Part shown: positions 49,630-60,979 of the stretch, piece after piece
Layout: every line of letters begins with the position of its first letter
Numbering within the stretch: the first letter of the stretch is position 1
Assembly: GCA_033782935.1 (NCBI GenBank)
Contig: JAWQEG010000470.1
Span: forward strand, 1,364,001-1,428,000
Direction of reading: 5' to 3'
DNA from: Petrolisthes cinctipes
Lineage: Eukaryota; Arthropoda; Malacostraca; Decapoda; Porcellanidae
Length of the DNA: 64,000 nt
The notes under the pieces: generated by a model
What the model saw: only the letters and a program-made list of their open reading frames with translations
Told to the model about the DNA's origin: nothing
The model's database searches: none
Made by a program: the position numbers and the translations under genes

Positions 49630-52387
49630 ACAGTGCTAGAATATTATCACAATATAGGCTAAAAACATGCTAAAAATCGATCTTTTAGGTGCCAAAAAGT
49701 CGATATCTCAAATTCAGTCCCAAAACACCCGAAAATTCGATATTTAGGGGTCCCAGAAGCGATCTGTACATGCCTACACAGTGCTAGAATATTTTCAAAA
49801 TATAGGCTAAAAACATGCTAAAAATCGACATTTTAGGTGCCAAAAAATCGATATCTCAAATTCAGTCCCAAAACACCCGAAAAATCGATATTTAGGGGTC
49901 CCAGAAGCGATCTGTACATGCCTACTCCGTTTTAGAGTATTTTCAAAATACATGCTCAAAACATACTGAAAATCGATTTTTTAGGTGCACAAAAGTCGAT
50001 ATGTGCATGCATCTTCAGTACCCGTTTATATCTCAAATTCAGGCTCAAAACACCCGAAAATTCAATATTTTGGGGTCCCAGAAGCGATCTGTACATGCCT
50101 ACTCCGTGTTAGAGTATTTTCAAAATTCAGGCCCAAAACATGCTGAAAATCGATATTTTTGGTGCCAAAAAGTCGATATCTCAAATTCAGTCCCAAAACA
50201 CCCGAAAATTCGATATTTAGGGGTCCAAGAAGCGATCTGTACATGCCTACTACGTGTTAGAGTATTTTCAAAATACATACTCAAAACATACTGAAAGTCG
50301 ATCTTTTAGGTGCACAAAAGTTGATATGTGCATGCATCTTCAGTACCTGTTTATATCTCAAATTCGGGCTTAAAACACCCGAAAATTCAATATTTTGGTG
50401 TCCCAGAAGCAATCTGTACATGCCTACTCAGTGTTAGAGTATTTTCAAAATACAGGCCCAAAACATGCTGAAAATCGATATTTTAGATGCCCAAAGTCAA
50501 TATGTGCATGTATCTTCTGTACCCGTTTATATCTCAAATTCAGGCTCAAAACACCCGAAAATTCAATATTTTGGGGTCCCAGAAGCAATCTGTACAGTGC
50601 TAGAATATTTTCAAAATATAGGCTAAAAACATGCTAAAAATCGACATTTTAGGTGCCAAAAAATCGATATCTCAAATTCAGTCCCAAAACACCCTAAAAT
50701 TCGATATTTAGAGGTCCCAGAAGGTATCTGTACATGCCTACACTGTGTTAGAGTATTTTCAAAATACAGGCCAAAAACATACTGAAATTCGATCTTTTAG
50801 GTGCCCAAAAGTCGATATGTTCATGCATCTTCTGTACCCGTTTATATCTCAAATTCTGGCCCTAAACACCCGAAAATTCGATATTTTGGGGTCCCAGAAG
50901 CGATCTGTACAGTGCTAGAATATTTTCAAAATATAGGCTAAAAACATGCTAAAAATCGATCTTTTAAGTGCCAAAAAGTCGATATCTCAAATTCAGTCCC
51001 AAAACACCCGAAAATTCGATATTTAGGGGTCCCAGAAGCGATCTGTACATGCCTACTCCGTGTTAGAGTATTTTCAAAATACATGCTCAAAACATACTGA
51101 AAATCGATCTTTTAGGTGCAAAAAAGTCGATATGTGCATGCATCTTCAGTACCCGTTTATATCTCAAATCCAGGCTCAAAACACCCGAAAATTCAATATT
51201 TTGGGGTCCCAGAAGCAATCTGTACATGCCTACTCAGTGTTAGAGTATTTTCAAAATACAGGCCCAAAACATGCTGAAAATCGATATTATAGATGCCCAA
51301 AGTCAATATGTGCATGTATCTTCTGTACCCGTTTATATCTCAAATTCAGGCTCAAAACACCCGAAAATTCAATATTTTGGTGTCCCAGAAGCAATCTGTA
51401 CATGCCTACACAGTGCTAGAATATTTTCAAAATATAGGCTAAAAACATGCTAAAAATCGACATTTTAGGTGCCGAAAAATCGATATCTCAAATTCAGTCC
51501 CAAAACACCCGAAAATTCGATATTTAGAGGTCCCAAAAGGTATCTGTACATGCCTACTCCGTGTTAGAGTATTTTCAAAATACAGGCCAAAAACATACTG
51601 AAAATCGATCTTTTAGGTTCCCAAAAGTCGATATGTGCATGCATCTTCTGTACCCGTTTATATCTCAAATTCTGGCCCTAAACACCCGAAAATTCGATAT
51701 TTTGGGGTCCCAGAAGCGATCTGTACATGCCTACTCCGTGTTAGAGTATTTTCAAAATTCAGGCCCAAAACATGCTGAAAATCGATATTTTTTGTGCCCA
51801 AAGTCAATATGTGCATGCATCTTCTGTACCCGTTTATATCTCAAATTCAGGCTCAAAACACCCGAAAATTCAATATTTTGGTGTCCCAGAAGCAATCTGT
51901 ACATGCCTACTCAGTGTTAGAGTATTTTCAAAATATAGGCTAAAAACATGCTAAAAATCGACATTTTTGGTGCCAAAAAATCGATATCTCAAATTCAGTC
52001 CCAAAACACCCGAAAATTCGATATTTAGAGGTCCCAGTAGGTATCTGTACATGCCTACACTGTGTTAGAGTATTTTTCAAAATACAGGCCAAAAACATAC
52101 TGAAATCGATCTTTTAGGTGCCCAAAAGTCGATATGTGCATGCATCTTCTGTACCCGTTTATATCTCAAATTCTGGCCCTAAACACCCGAAAATTCGATA
52201 TTTTGGGGTCCCAGAAGCGATCTGTACATGCCTACTCCGTGTTAGAGTATTTTCAAAATACAGGCCAAAAACATGCTGAAAATCGATATTTTTGGTGCCC
52301 AAAGTCAATATGTGCATGTATCTTCTGTACCCGTTTATATCTCAAATTCAGGCTCAAAACACCCGAAAATTCAATATTTTGTGGTCC
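49630..52387 (+). repeat. Irregular zone right of the long duplication
   Basis: Starts: D49606 (attatcacaatatagg), A49754, E49902, C/short chimera 50079 (148), E50227, F50404, D''50580, B50718, D''50895, E51033, F51210, A51386, B51534, C51711, A-like 51887, B52035, C52212. Two short monomers (49606 and 49754) lie side by side, which is rare. At 50079 a C-like left part joins a short-monomer right part. Confidence 0.87.
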
Positions 52388-55198
52388 CAGAAGCAATCTG
52401 TACAGTGCTAGAATATTTTCAAAATATAGGCTAAAAACATGCTAAAAATCGATCTTTTAGGTGCCAAAAAGTCGATATGTGCATGCATCTTCAGTACCCG
52501 TTTATGTCTCAAATTCAGGCTCAAAACACCCGAAAATTCAATATTTTGGGGTCCCAGAAGCAATCTGTACATGCCTACTCAGTGTTAGAGTATTTTCAAA
52601 ATACAGGCCCAAAACATACTGAAAATCGATCTTTTAGGTGCACAAAAGTCGATATGTGCATGCATCTTCAGTACCCGTTTATATCTCAAATTCAGGCTCA
52701 AAACACCCGAAAATTCAATATTTTGGGGTCCCAGAAGCAATCTGTACATGCCTACTCAGTGTTAGAGTATTTTCAAAATACAGGCCCAAAACATGCTGAA
52801 AATCGATATTTTAGATGCCCAAAGTCAATATGTGCATGTATCTTCTGTACCCGTTTATATCTCAAATTCAGGCTCAAAACACCCGAAAATTCAATATTTT
52901 GGGGTCCCAGAAGCAATCTGTACATGCCTACACAGTGCTAGAATATTTTCAAAATATAGGCTAAAAACATGCTAAAAATCGACATTTTAGGTGCCAAAAA
53001 ATCGATATCTCAAATTCAGTCCCAAAACACCCGAAAATTCGATATTTAGAGGTCCCAGAAGGTATCTGTTCATGCCTACTCCGTGTTAGAGTATTTTCAA
53101 AATACAAGCCAAAAACATACTGAAAATCGATCTTTTAGGTGCCCAAAAGTCGATATGTGCATGCATCTTCTGTACCCGTTTATATCTCAAATTCTGGCCC
53201 TAAACACCCGAAAATTCGATATTTTGGGGTCCCAGAAGCGAACTGTACATGCCTACTCCGTGTTAGAGTATTTTCAAAATTCAGGCCCAAAACATGCTTA
53301 AAATCGATATTTTTGGTGCCCAAAGTCAATATGTGCATGTATCTTCTGTACCCGTTTATATCTCAAATTCAGGCTCAAAACCGCCGAAAATTCAATATTT
53401 TGGGGTCCCAGAAGCAATCTGTACATGCCTACTCAGTGCTAGAATATTTTCAAAATATAGGCTAAAAACATGCTAAAAATCGATCTTTTAGGTGCCAAAA
53501 AGTCGATATCTCAAATTCAGTCCCAAAACACCCGAAAATTCGATATTTAGGGGTCCCAGAAGCGATCTGTACATGCCTACTCCGTGTTAGAGTATTTTCA
53601 AAAATACATGCTCAAAACATACTGAAAATCGATCTTTTAGGTGCACAAAAGTAGATATGTGCATGCATCTTCAGTACCCGTTTATATCTCAAATTCAGGC
53701 TCAAAACACCCGAAAATTCAATATTTTGGGGTCCCAGAAGCAATCTGTACATGCCTACTCAGTGTTAGAGTATTTTCAAAATACAGGCTCAAAACATGCT
53801 GAAAATCGATATTTTAGATGCCCAAAGTCAATATGTGCATGTATCTTCTGTACTCATTTATATCTCAAATTCAGGCTCAAATCACCCGAAAATTCAATAT
53901 TTTGGGGTCCCAGAAGCAATCTGTACATGCCTACACAGTGCTAGAATATTTTCAAAATATAGTCTAAAAACATGCTAAAAATCGACATTTTAGGTGCCAA
54001 AAAATCGATATCTCAAATTCAGTCCCAAAACACCCGAAAATTCGATATTTAGGGGTCCCAGAAGGTATCTGTACATGCCTACTCCGTGTTAGAGTATTTT
54101 CAAAATACAGGCCAAAAACATACTGAAAATCGATCTTTTAGGTGCCCAAAAGTCGATATGTGCATGCATCTTCTGTACCCGTTTATGTCTCAAATTCTGG
54201 CCCTAAACACACGAAAATTCAATATTTTGGGGTCCCAGAAGCAATCTGTACAGTGCTAGAATATTATCAAAATATAGGCTAAAAACATGCTAAATATCGA
54301 TCTTTTAGGTGCCAAAAAGTCGATATCTCAAATTCAGTCCCAAAACACCCGAAAATTCAATATTTTGGGGTCCCAGAAGCAATCTGTACATGCCTACTCA
54401 GTGTTAGAGTATTTTCAAAATACAGGCCCAAAACATGCTGAAAATCGATATTTTAGATGCCCAAAGTCAATATGTGCATGTATCTTCTGTACCCGTTTAT
54501 ATCTCAAATTCAGGCTCAAAACACCCGAAAATTCAATATTTTGGGGTCCCAGAAGCAATCTGTACATGCCTACACAGTGCTAGAATATTTTCAAAATATA
54601 GGCTTAAAACATGCTAAAAATCGACATTTTAGGTGCCAAAAAATCGACATCTCAAATTCAGTCCCAAAACACCCGAAAATTCGATATTTATAGGTCCCAG
54701 AAGGTATCTGTACATGCCTACTCCGTGTTAGAGTATTTTCAAAATACAGGCCAAAAACATACTGAAAATCGATCTTTTAGGTGCCCAAAAGTCGATATGT
54801 GCATGCATCTTCTGTACCCGTTTATATCTCAAATTCTGGCCCTAAACACCCGAAAATTCGATATTTTGGGGTCCCAGAAGCGATCTGTACATGCCTACTC
54901 CGTGTTAGAGTATTTTCATAATTCAGGCCCAAAACATGCTGAAAATCGATATTTTAGATGCCCAAAGTCAGTATGTGCATGTATCTTCTGTACCCGTTTA
55001 TATCTCAAATTCAGGCTCAAAACACCCGAAAATTCAATATTTTGGGGTCCCAGAAGCAATCTGTACATGCCTACACATTGCTAGAATATTTTCAAAATAT
55101 AGGCTAAAAACATGCTAAAAATCGACATTTTAGGTGCCAAAAAATCGATATCTCAAATTCAGGCTCAAAACACCCGAAAATTCAATATTTTGGGGTCC
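52388..55198 (+). repeat. Block repeated at 5782-bp spacing, first copy (about 2.8 kb)
   Basis: Starts: D''/E fusion 52388 (167 bp), F/E chimera 52555, F52732, A52908, B53056, C53233, D53409, E53557 (178), F53735, A53911, B54059, D''54236, F54374, A54550, B54698, F54875, A55051. The 167-bp monomer has a D'' left part and the full E right part including the 29-bp box. Markers: aatacaagcc (53101), gcgaactg (53239), aaaccgccg, tttatgtctc (54183), attatcaaaatatagg, gctaaatatcg. Confidence 0.91.
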
Positions 55199-58170
55199 CA
55201 GAAGCAATCTGTACATGCCTACTCAGTGTTAGAGTATTTTCAAAATACAGGCTCAAAACATGCTGAAAATCGATATTTTAGGTGCCCAAAAGTCGATATG
55301 TGCATGCATCTTCTGTACCCGTTTATATCTCAAATTCTGGCTCAAAACACCCGAAAATTCAATATTTTGGGGTCCCAGAAGCAATCTGTACATGCCTACA
55401 CAGTGCTAGAATATTTTCAAAATATAGGCTAAAAACATGCTAAAAAACGACATTTTAGGTGCCAAAAAATCGATATCTCAAATTCAGTCCCAAAACACCC
55501 GAAAATTCGATATTTAGAGGTCCCAGAAGGTATCTGTACATGCCTACTCCGTGTTAGAGTATTTTCAAAATACAGGCCAAAAACATACTGAAAATCGATC
55601 TTTTAGGTGCCCAAAAGTCGATATGTGCATGCATCTTCTGTACCCGTTTATGTCTCAAATTCTGGCCCTAAACACCCGAAAATTCAATATTTTGGGGTCC
55701 CAGAAGCAATCTGTACTGTGCTAGAATATTATCAAAATATAGGCTAAAAACATGCTAAATATCGATCTTTTAGGTGCCAAAAAGTCGATATCTCAAATTC
55801 AGTCCCAAAACACCCGAAAATTCAATATTTTGGGGTCCCAGAAGCAATCTGTACATGCCTACTCAGTGTTAGAGTATTTTCAAAATACAGTCCCAAAACA
55901 TGCTGAAAATCGATATTTTAGATGCCCAAAGTCAATATGTGCATGTATCTTCTGTACCCGTTTATATCTCAAATTCAGGCTCAAAACACCCGAAAATTCA
56001 ATATTTTGGGGTCCCAGAAGCAATCTGTACATGCCTACACAGTGCTAGAATATTTTCAAAATATAGGCTTAAAACATGCTAAAAATCGACATTTTAGGTG
56101 CCAAAAAATCGACATCTCAAATTCAGTCCCAAAACACCCGAAAATTCGATATTTATAGGTCCCAGAAGGTATCTGTACATGCCTACTCCGTGTTAGAGTA
56201 TTTTCAAAATACAGGCCAAAAACATACTGAAAATCGATCTTTTAGGTGCACAAAAGTCGATATGTGCATGCATCTTCTGTACCCGTTTATATCTCAAATT
56301 CTGGCTCAAAACAACCGAAAATTCAATATTTTGGGGTCCCAGAAGCAATCTGTACATGCCTACACAGTGCTAGAATATTTTCAAAATATAGGCTAAAAAC
56401 ATGCTAAAAATCGACATTTTAGGTGCCAGAAAATCGATATCTCAAATTCAGTCCCAAAACACCCGAAAATTCGATATTTAGAGGTCCCAGAAGGTATCTG
56501 TACATGCCTACTCCGTGTTAGAGTATTTTCAAAATACAGGCCAAAACATATTGAAAATCGTTCTTTTAGGTGCCCAAAAGTCGATATGTGCATGCATCTT
56601 CTGTACCCGTTTATATCTCAAATTCTGGCCCTAAACACCCGAAAATTCGATATTTTGGGGTCCCAGAAGCGATCTGTACATGCCTACTCCGTGTTAGAGT
56701 ATTTTCAAAATTCAGGCCCAAAACATGCTGAAAATCGATATTTTAGATGCCCAAAGTCAATATGTGCATGTATCTTCTGTACCCGTTTATATCTCAAATT
56801 CAGGCTCAAAACACCCGAAAATTCAATATTTTGGGGTCCCAGAAGCAATCTGTACATGCCTACACAGTGCTAGAATATTTTCAAAATATAGGCTTAAAAC
56901 ATGCTAAAAATCGACATTTTAGGTGCCAAAAAATCGACATCTCAAATTCAGTCCCAAAACACCCGAAAATTCGATATTTATAGGTCCCAGAAGGTATCTG
57001 TACATGCCTACTCCGTGTTAGAGTATTTTCAAAATACAGGCCAAAAACATACTGAAAATCGATCTTTTAGGTGCCCAAAAGTCGATATGTGCATGCATCT
57101 TCTGTACCCGTTTATATCTCAAATTCTGGCCCTAAACACCCGAAAATTCGATATTTTGGGGTCCCAGAAGCGATCTGTACATGCCTACTCCGTGTTAGAG
57201 TATTTTCATAATTCAGGCCCAAAACATGCTGAAAATCGATATTTTAGATGCCCAAAGTCAGTATGTGCATGTATCTTCTGTACCCGTTTATATCTCAAAT
57301 TCAGGCTCAAAACACCCGAAAATTCAATATTTTGGGGTCCCAGAAGCAATCTGTACATGCCTACACAGTGCTAGAATATTTTCAAAATATAGGCTAAAAA
57401 CATGCTAAAAATCGACATTTTAGGTGCCAAAAAATCGATATCTCAAATTCAGTCCCAAAACACCCGAAAATTCGATATTTAGAGGTCCCAGAAGGTATCT
57501 GTACATGCCTACTCCGTGTTAGAGTATTTTCAAAATACAGGCCAAAAACATACTGAAAATCGATCTTTTAGGTGCCCAAAAGTCGATATGTGCATGCATC
57601 TTCTGTACCCGTTTATATCTCAAATTCTGGCTCAAAACACCCGAAAATTCAATATTTTGGGGTCCCAGAAGCAATCTGTACATGCCTACACAGTGCTAGA
57701 ATATTTTCAAAATATAGGCTAAAAACATGCTAAAAATCGACATTTTAGGTGCCAAAAAATCGATATCTCAAATTCAGTCCCAAAACACCCGAAAATTCGA
57801 TATTTAGAGGTCCCAGAAGGTATCTGTACATGCCTACTCCGTGTTAGAGTATTTTCAAAATACAGGCCAAAACATATTGAAAATCGTTCTTTTAGGTGCC
57901 CAAAAGTCGATATGTGCATGCATCTTCTGTACCCGTTTATATCTCAAATTCTGGCCCTAAACACCCGAAAATTCGATATTTTGGGGTCCCAGAAGCGATC
58001 TGTACATGCCTACTCCGTGTTAGAGTATTTTCAAAATTCAGGCCCAAAACATGCTGAAAATCGATATTTTTGGTGCCCAAAGTATTTTCAATATGTGCAT
58101 GTATCATCTGTACCAGTTTATATCTCAAATTCAGGCTCAAAACACCCGAAAATTCAATATTTTGGGGTCC
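55199..58170 (+). repeat. Nested-duplication zone
   Basis: Starts: F/B chimera 55199, A55376, B55524, D''55701, F55839, A56015, B56163, A56340, B56488 (176), F56664, A56840, B56988, F57165, A57341, B57489, A57666, B57814 (176), C57990 (181, with a 5-bp insertion). A55376-B56163 repeats A53911-B54698 at 1465 bp. F56664-A57341 repeats F54374-A55051 at 2290 bp. A56015-B56488 matches A57341-B57814 at 1326 bp. Markers: aggcttaaaac, tcgacatctc, atttataggtcc, ttcataattcagg, catattgaaaatcgttc. Confidence 0.88.
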
Positions 58171-60979
58171 CAGAAGCAATCTGTACAATGCTAGAATATT
58201 TTCAAAATATAGGCTAAAAACATGCTAAAAATCGATCTTTTAGGTGCCAAAAAGTCGATATGTGCATGCATCTTCAGTACCCGTTTATATCTCAAATTCA
58301 GGCTCAAAACACCCGAAAATTCAATATTTTGGGGTCCCAGAAGCAATCTGTACATGCCTACTCAGTGTTAGAGTATTTTCAAAATACAGGCCCAAAACAT
58401 ACTGAAAATCGATCTTTTAGGTGCACAAAAGTCGATATGTGCATGCATCTTCAGTACCCGTTTATATCTCAAATTCAGGCTCAAAACACCCGAAAATTCA
58501 ATATTTGGGGTCCCAGAAGCAATCTGTACATGCCTACTCAGTGTTAGAGTATTTTCAAAATACAGGCCCAAAACATGCTGAAAATCGATATTTTAGATGC
58601 CCAAAGTCAATATGTGCATGTATCTTCTGTACCCGTTTATATCTCAAATTCAGGCTCAAAACACCCGAAAATTCAATATTTTGGGGTCTCAGAAGCAATC
58701 TGTACATGCCTACACAGTGCTAGAATATTTTCAAAATATAGGCTAAAAACATGCTAAAAATCGACATTTTAGGTGCCAAAAAATCGATATCTCAAATTCA
58801 GTCCCAAAACACCCGAAAATTCGATATTTAGAGGTCCCAGAAGGTATCTGTACATGCCTACTTCGTGTTAGAGTATTTTCAAAATACAAGCCAAAAACAT
58901 ACTGAAAATCGATCTTTTAGGTGCCCAAAAGTCGATATGTGCATGCATCTTCTGTACCCGTTTATATCTCAAATTCTGGCCCTAAACACCCGAAAATTCG
59001 ATATTTTGGGGTCCCAGAAGCGAACTGTACATGCCTACTCCGTGTTAGAGTATTTTCAAAATTCAGGCCCAAAACATGCCCAAAATCGATATTTTTGGTG
59101 CCCAAAGTCAATATGTGCATGTATCTTCTGTACCCGTTTATATCTCAAATTCAGGCTCAAAACCCCCGAAAATTCAATATTTTGGGGTCCCAGAAGCAAT
59201 CTGTACATGCCTACTCAGTGCTAGAATATTTTCAAAATATAGGCTAAAAACATGCTAAAAATCGATCTTTTAGGTGCCAAAAAGTCGATATCTCAAATTC
59301 AGTCCCAAAACACCCGAAAATTCGATATTTAGGGGTCCCAGAAGCGATCTGTACATGCCTACTCCGTGTTAGAGTATTTTCAAAATACATGCTCAAAACA
59401 TACTGAAAATCGATCTTTTAGGTGCACAAAAGTCGATATGTGCATGCATCTTCAGTACCCGTTTATATCTCAAATTCAGGCTCAAAACATCCGAAAATTC
59501 AATATTTTGGGGTCCAAGAAGCAATCTGTACATGCCTACTCAGTGTTAGAGTATTTTCAAAATACAGGCCCAAAACATGCTGAAAATCGATATTTTAGAT
59601 GCCCAAAGTCAATATGTGCATGTATCTTCTGTACCCGTTTATATCTCAAATTCAGGCTCAAAACACCCGAAAATTCAATATTTTGGGGTCCCAGAAGCAA
59701 TCTGTACATGCCTACACAGTGCTAGAATATTTTCAAAATATAGGCTAAAAACATGCTAAAAATCGACATTTTAGGTGCCAAAAAATCGATATCTCAAATT
59801 CAGTCCCAAAACACCCGAAAATTCGATATTTAGAGGTCCCAGAAGGTATCTGTACATGCCTACTCCGTGTTCGAGTATTTTCAAAATACAGGCCAAAAAC
59901 ATACTGAAAATCGATCTTTTAGGTGCCCAAAAGTCGATATGTGCATGCATCTTCTCTACCCGTTTATGTCTCAAATTCTGGCCCTAAACACCCGAAAATT
60001 CAATATTTTGGGGTCCCAGAAGCAATCTGTACAGTGCTAGAATATTATCAAAATATAGGCTAAAAACATGCTAAATATCGATCTTTTAGGTGCCAAAAAG
60101 TCGATATCTCAAATTCAGTCCCAAAACACCCGAAAATTCGATATTTAGGGGTCCCAGAAGCAATCTGTACATGCCTACTCAGTGTTAGAGTATTTTCAAA
60201 ATACAGGAACAAAACATGCTGAAAATCGATATTTTAGATGCCCAAAGTCAATATGTGCATGTATCATCTGTATCCGTTTATATCTCAAATTCAGGCTCAA
60301 AACACCCGAAAATTCAATATTTTGGGGTCCCAGAAGCAATCTGTACATGCCTACACAGTGCTAGAATATTTTCAAAATATAGGCTTAAAACATGCTAAAA
60401 ATCGACATTTTAGGTGCCAAAAAATCGACATCTCAAATTCAGTCCCAAAACACCCGAAAATTCGATATTTAGAGGTCCCAGAAGGTATCTGTACATGCCT
60501 ACTCCGTGTTAGAGTATTTTCAAAATACAGGCCAAAAACATACTGAAAATCGATATTTTAGGTGCCCAAAAGTCGATATGTGCATGCATCTTCATTACCC
60601 GTTTATATCTCAAATTCTGGCCCTAAACACCCGAAAATTCGATATTTTGGGGTCCCAGAAGCGATCTGTACATGCCTACTCCGTGTTAGAGTATTTTCAA
60701 AATTCATGCCCAAAACATGCTGAAAATCGATATTTTAGATGCCCAAAGTCAATATGTGCATGTATCTTCTGTACCCGTTTATATCTCAAATTCAGGCTCA
60801 AAACACCCGAAAATTCAATATTTTGGGGTCCCAGAAGCAATCTGTACATGCCTACACAGTGCTAGAATATTTTCAAAATATAGGCTAAAAACATGCTAAA
60901 AATCGACATTTTAGGTGCCAAAAAATCGATATCTCAAATTCAGTCCCAAAACACCCGAAAATTCGATATTTAGAGGTCC
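58171..60979 (+). repeat. Block repeated at 5782-bp spacing, second copy
   Basis: D''/E fusion 58171 (167 bp, tgtacaatgctag), F/E chimera 58338 (176), F58514, A58690, B58838, C59015, D59191, E59339, F59516, A59692, B59840, D''60017, F60155, A60331, B60479, F60656, A60832. Offsets to the first copy are 5781-5783 bp; single-base indels account for the change. Shared markers include aatacaagcc (58883), gcgaactg (59021), tttatgtctc (59965) and gctaaatatcg. Confidence 0.91.
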
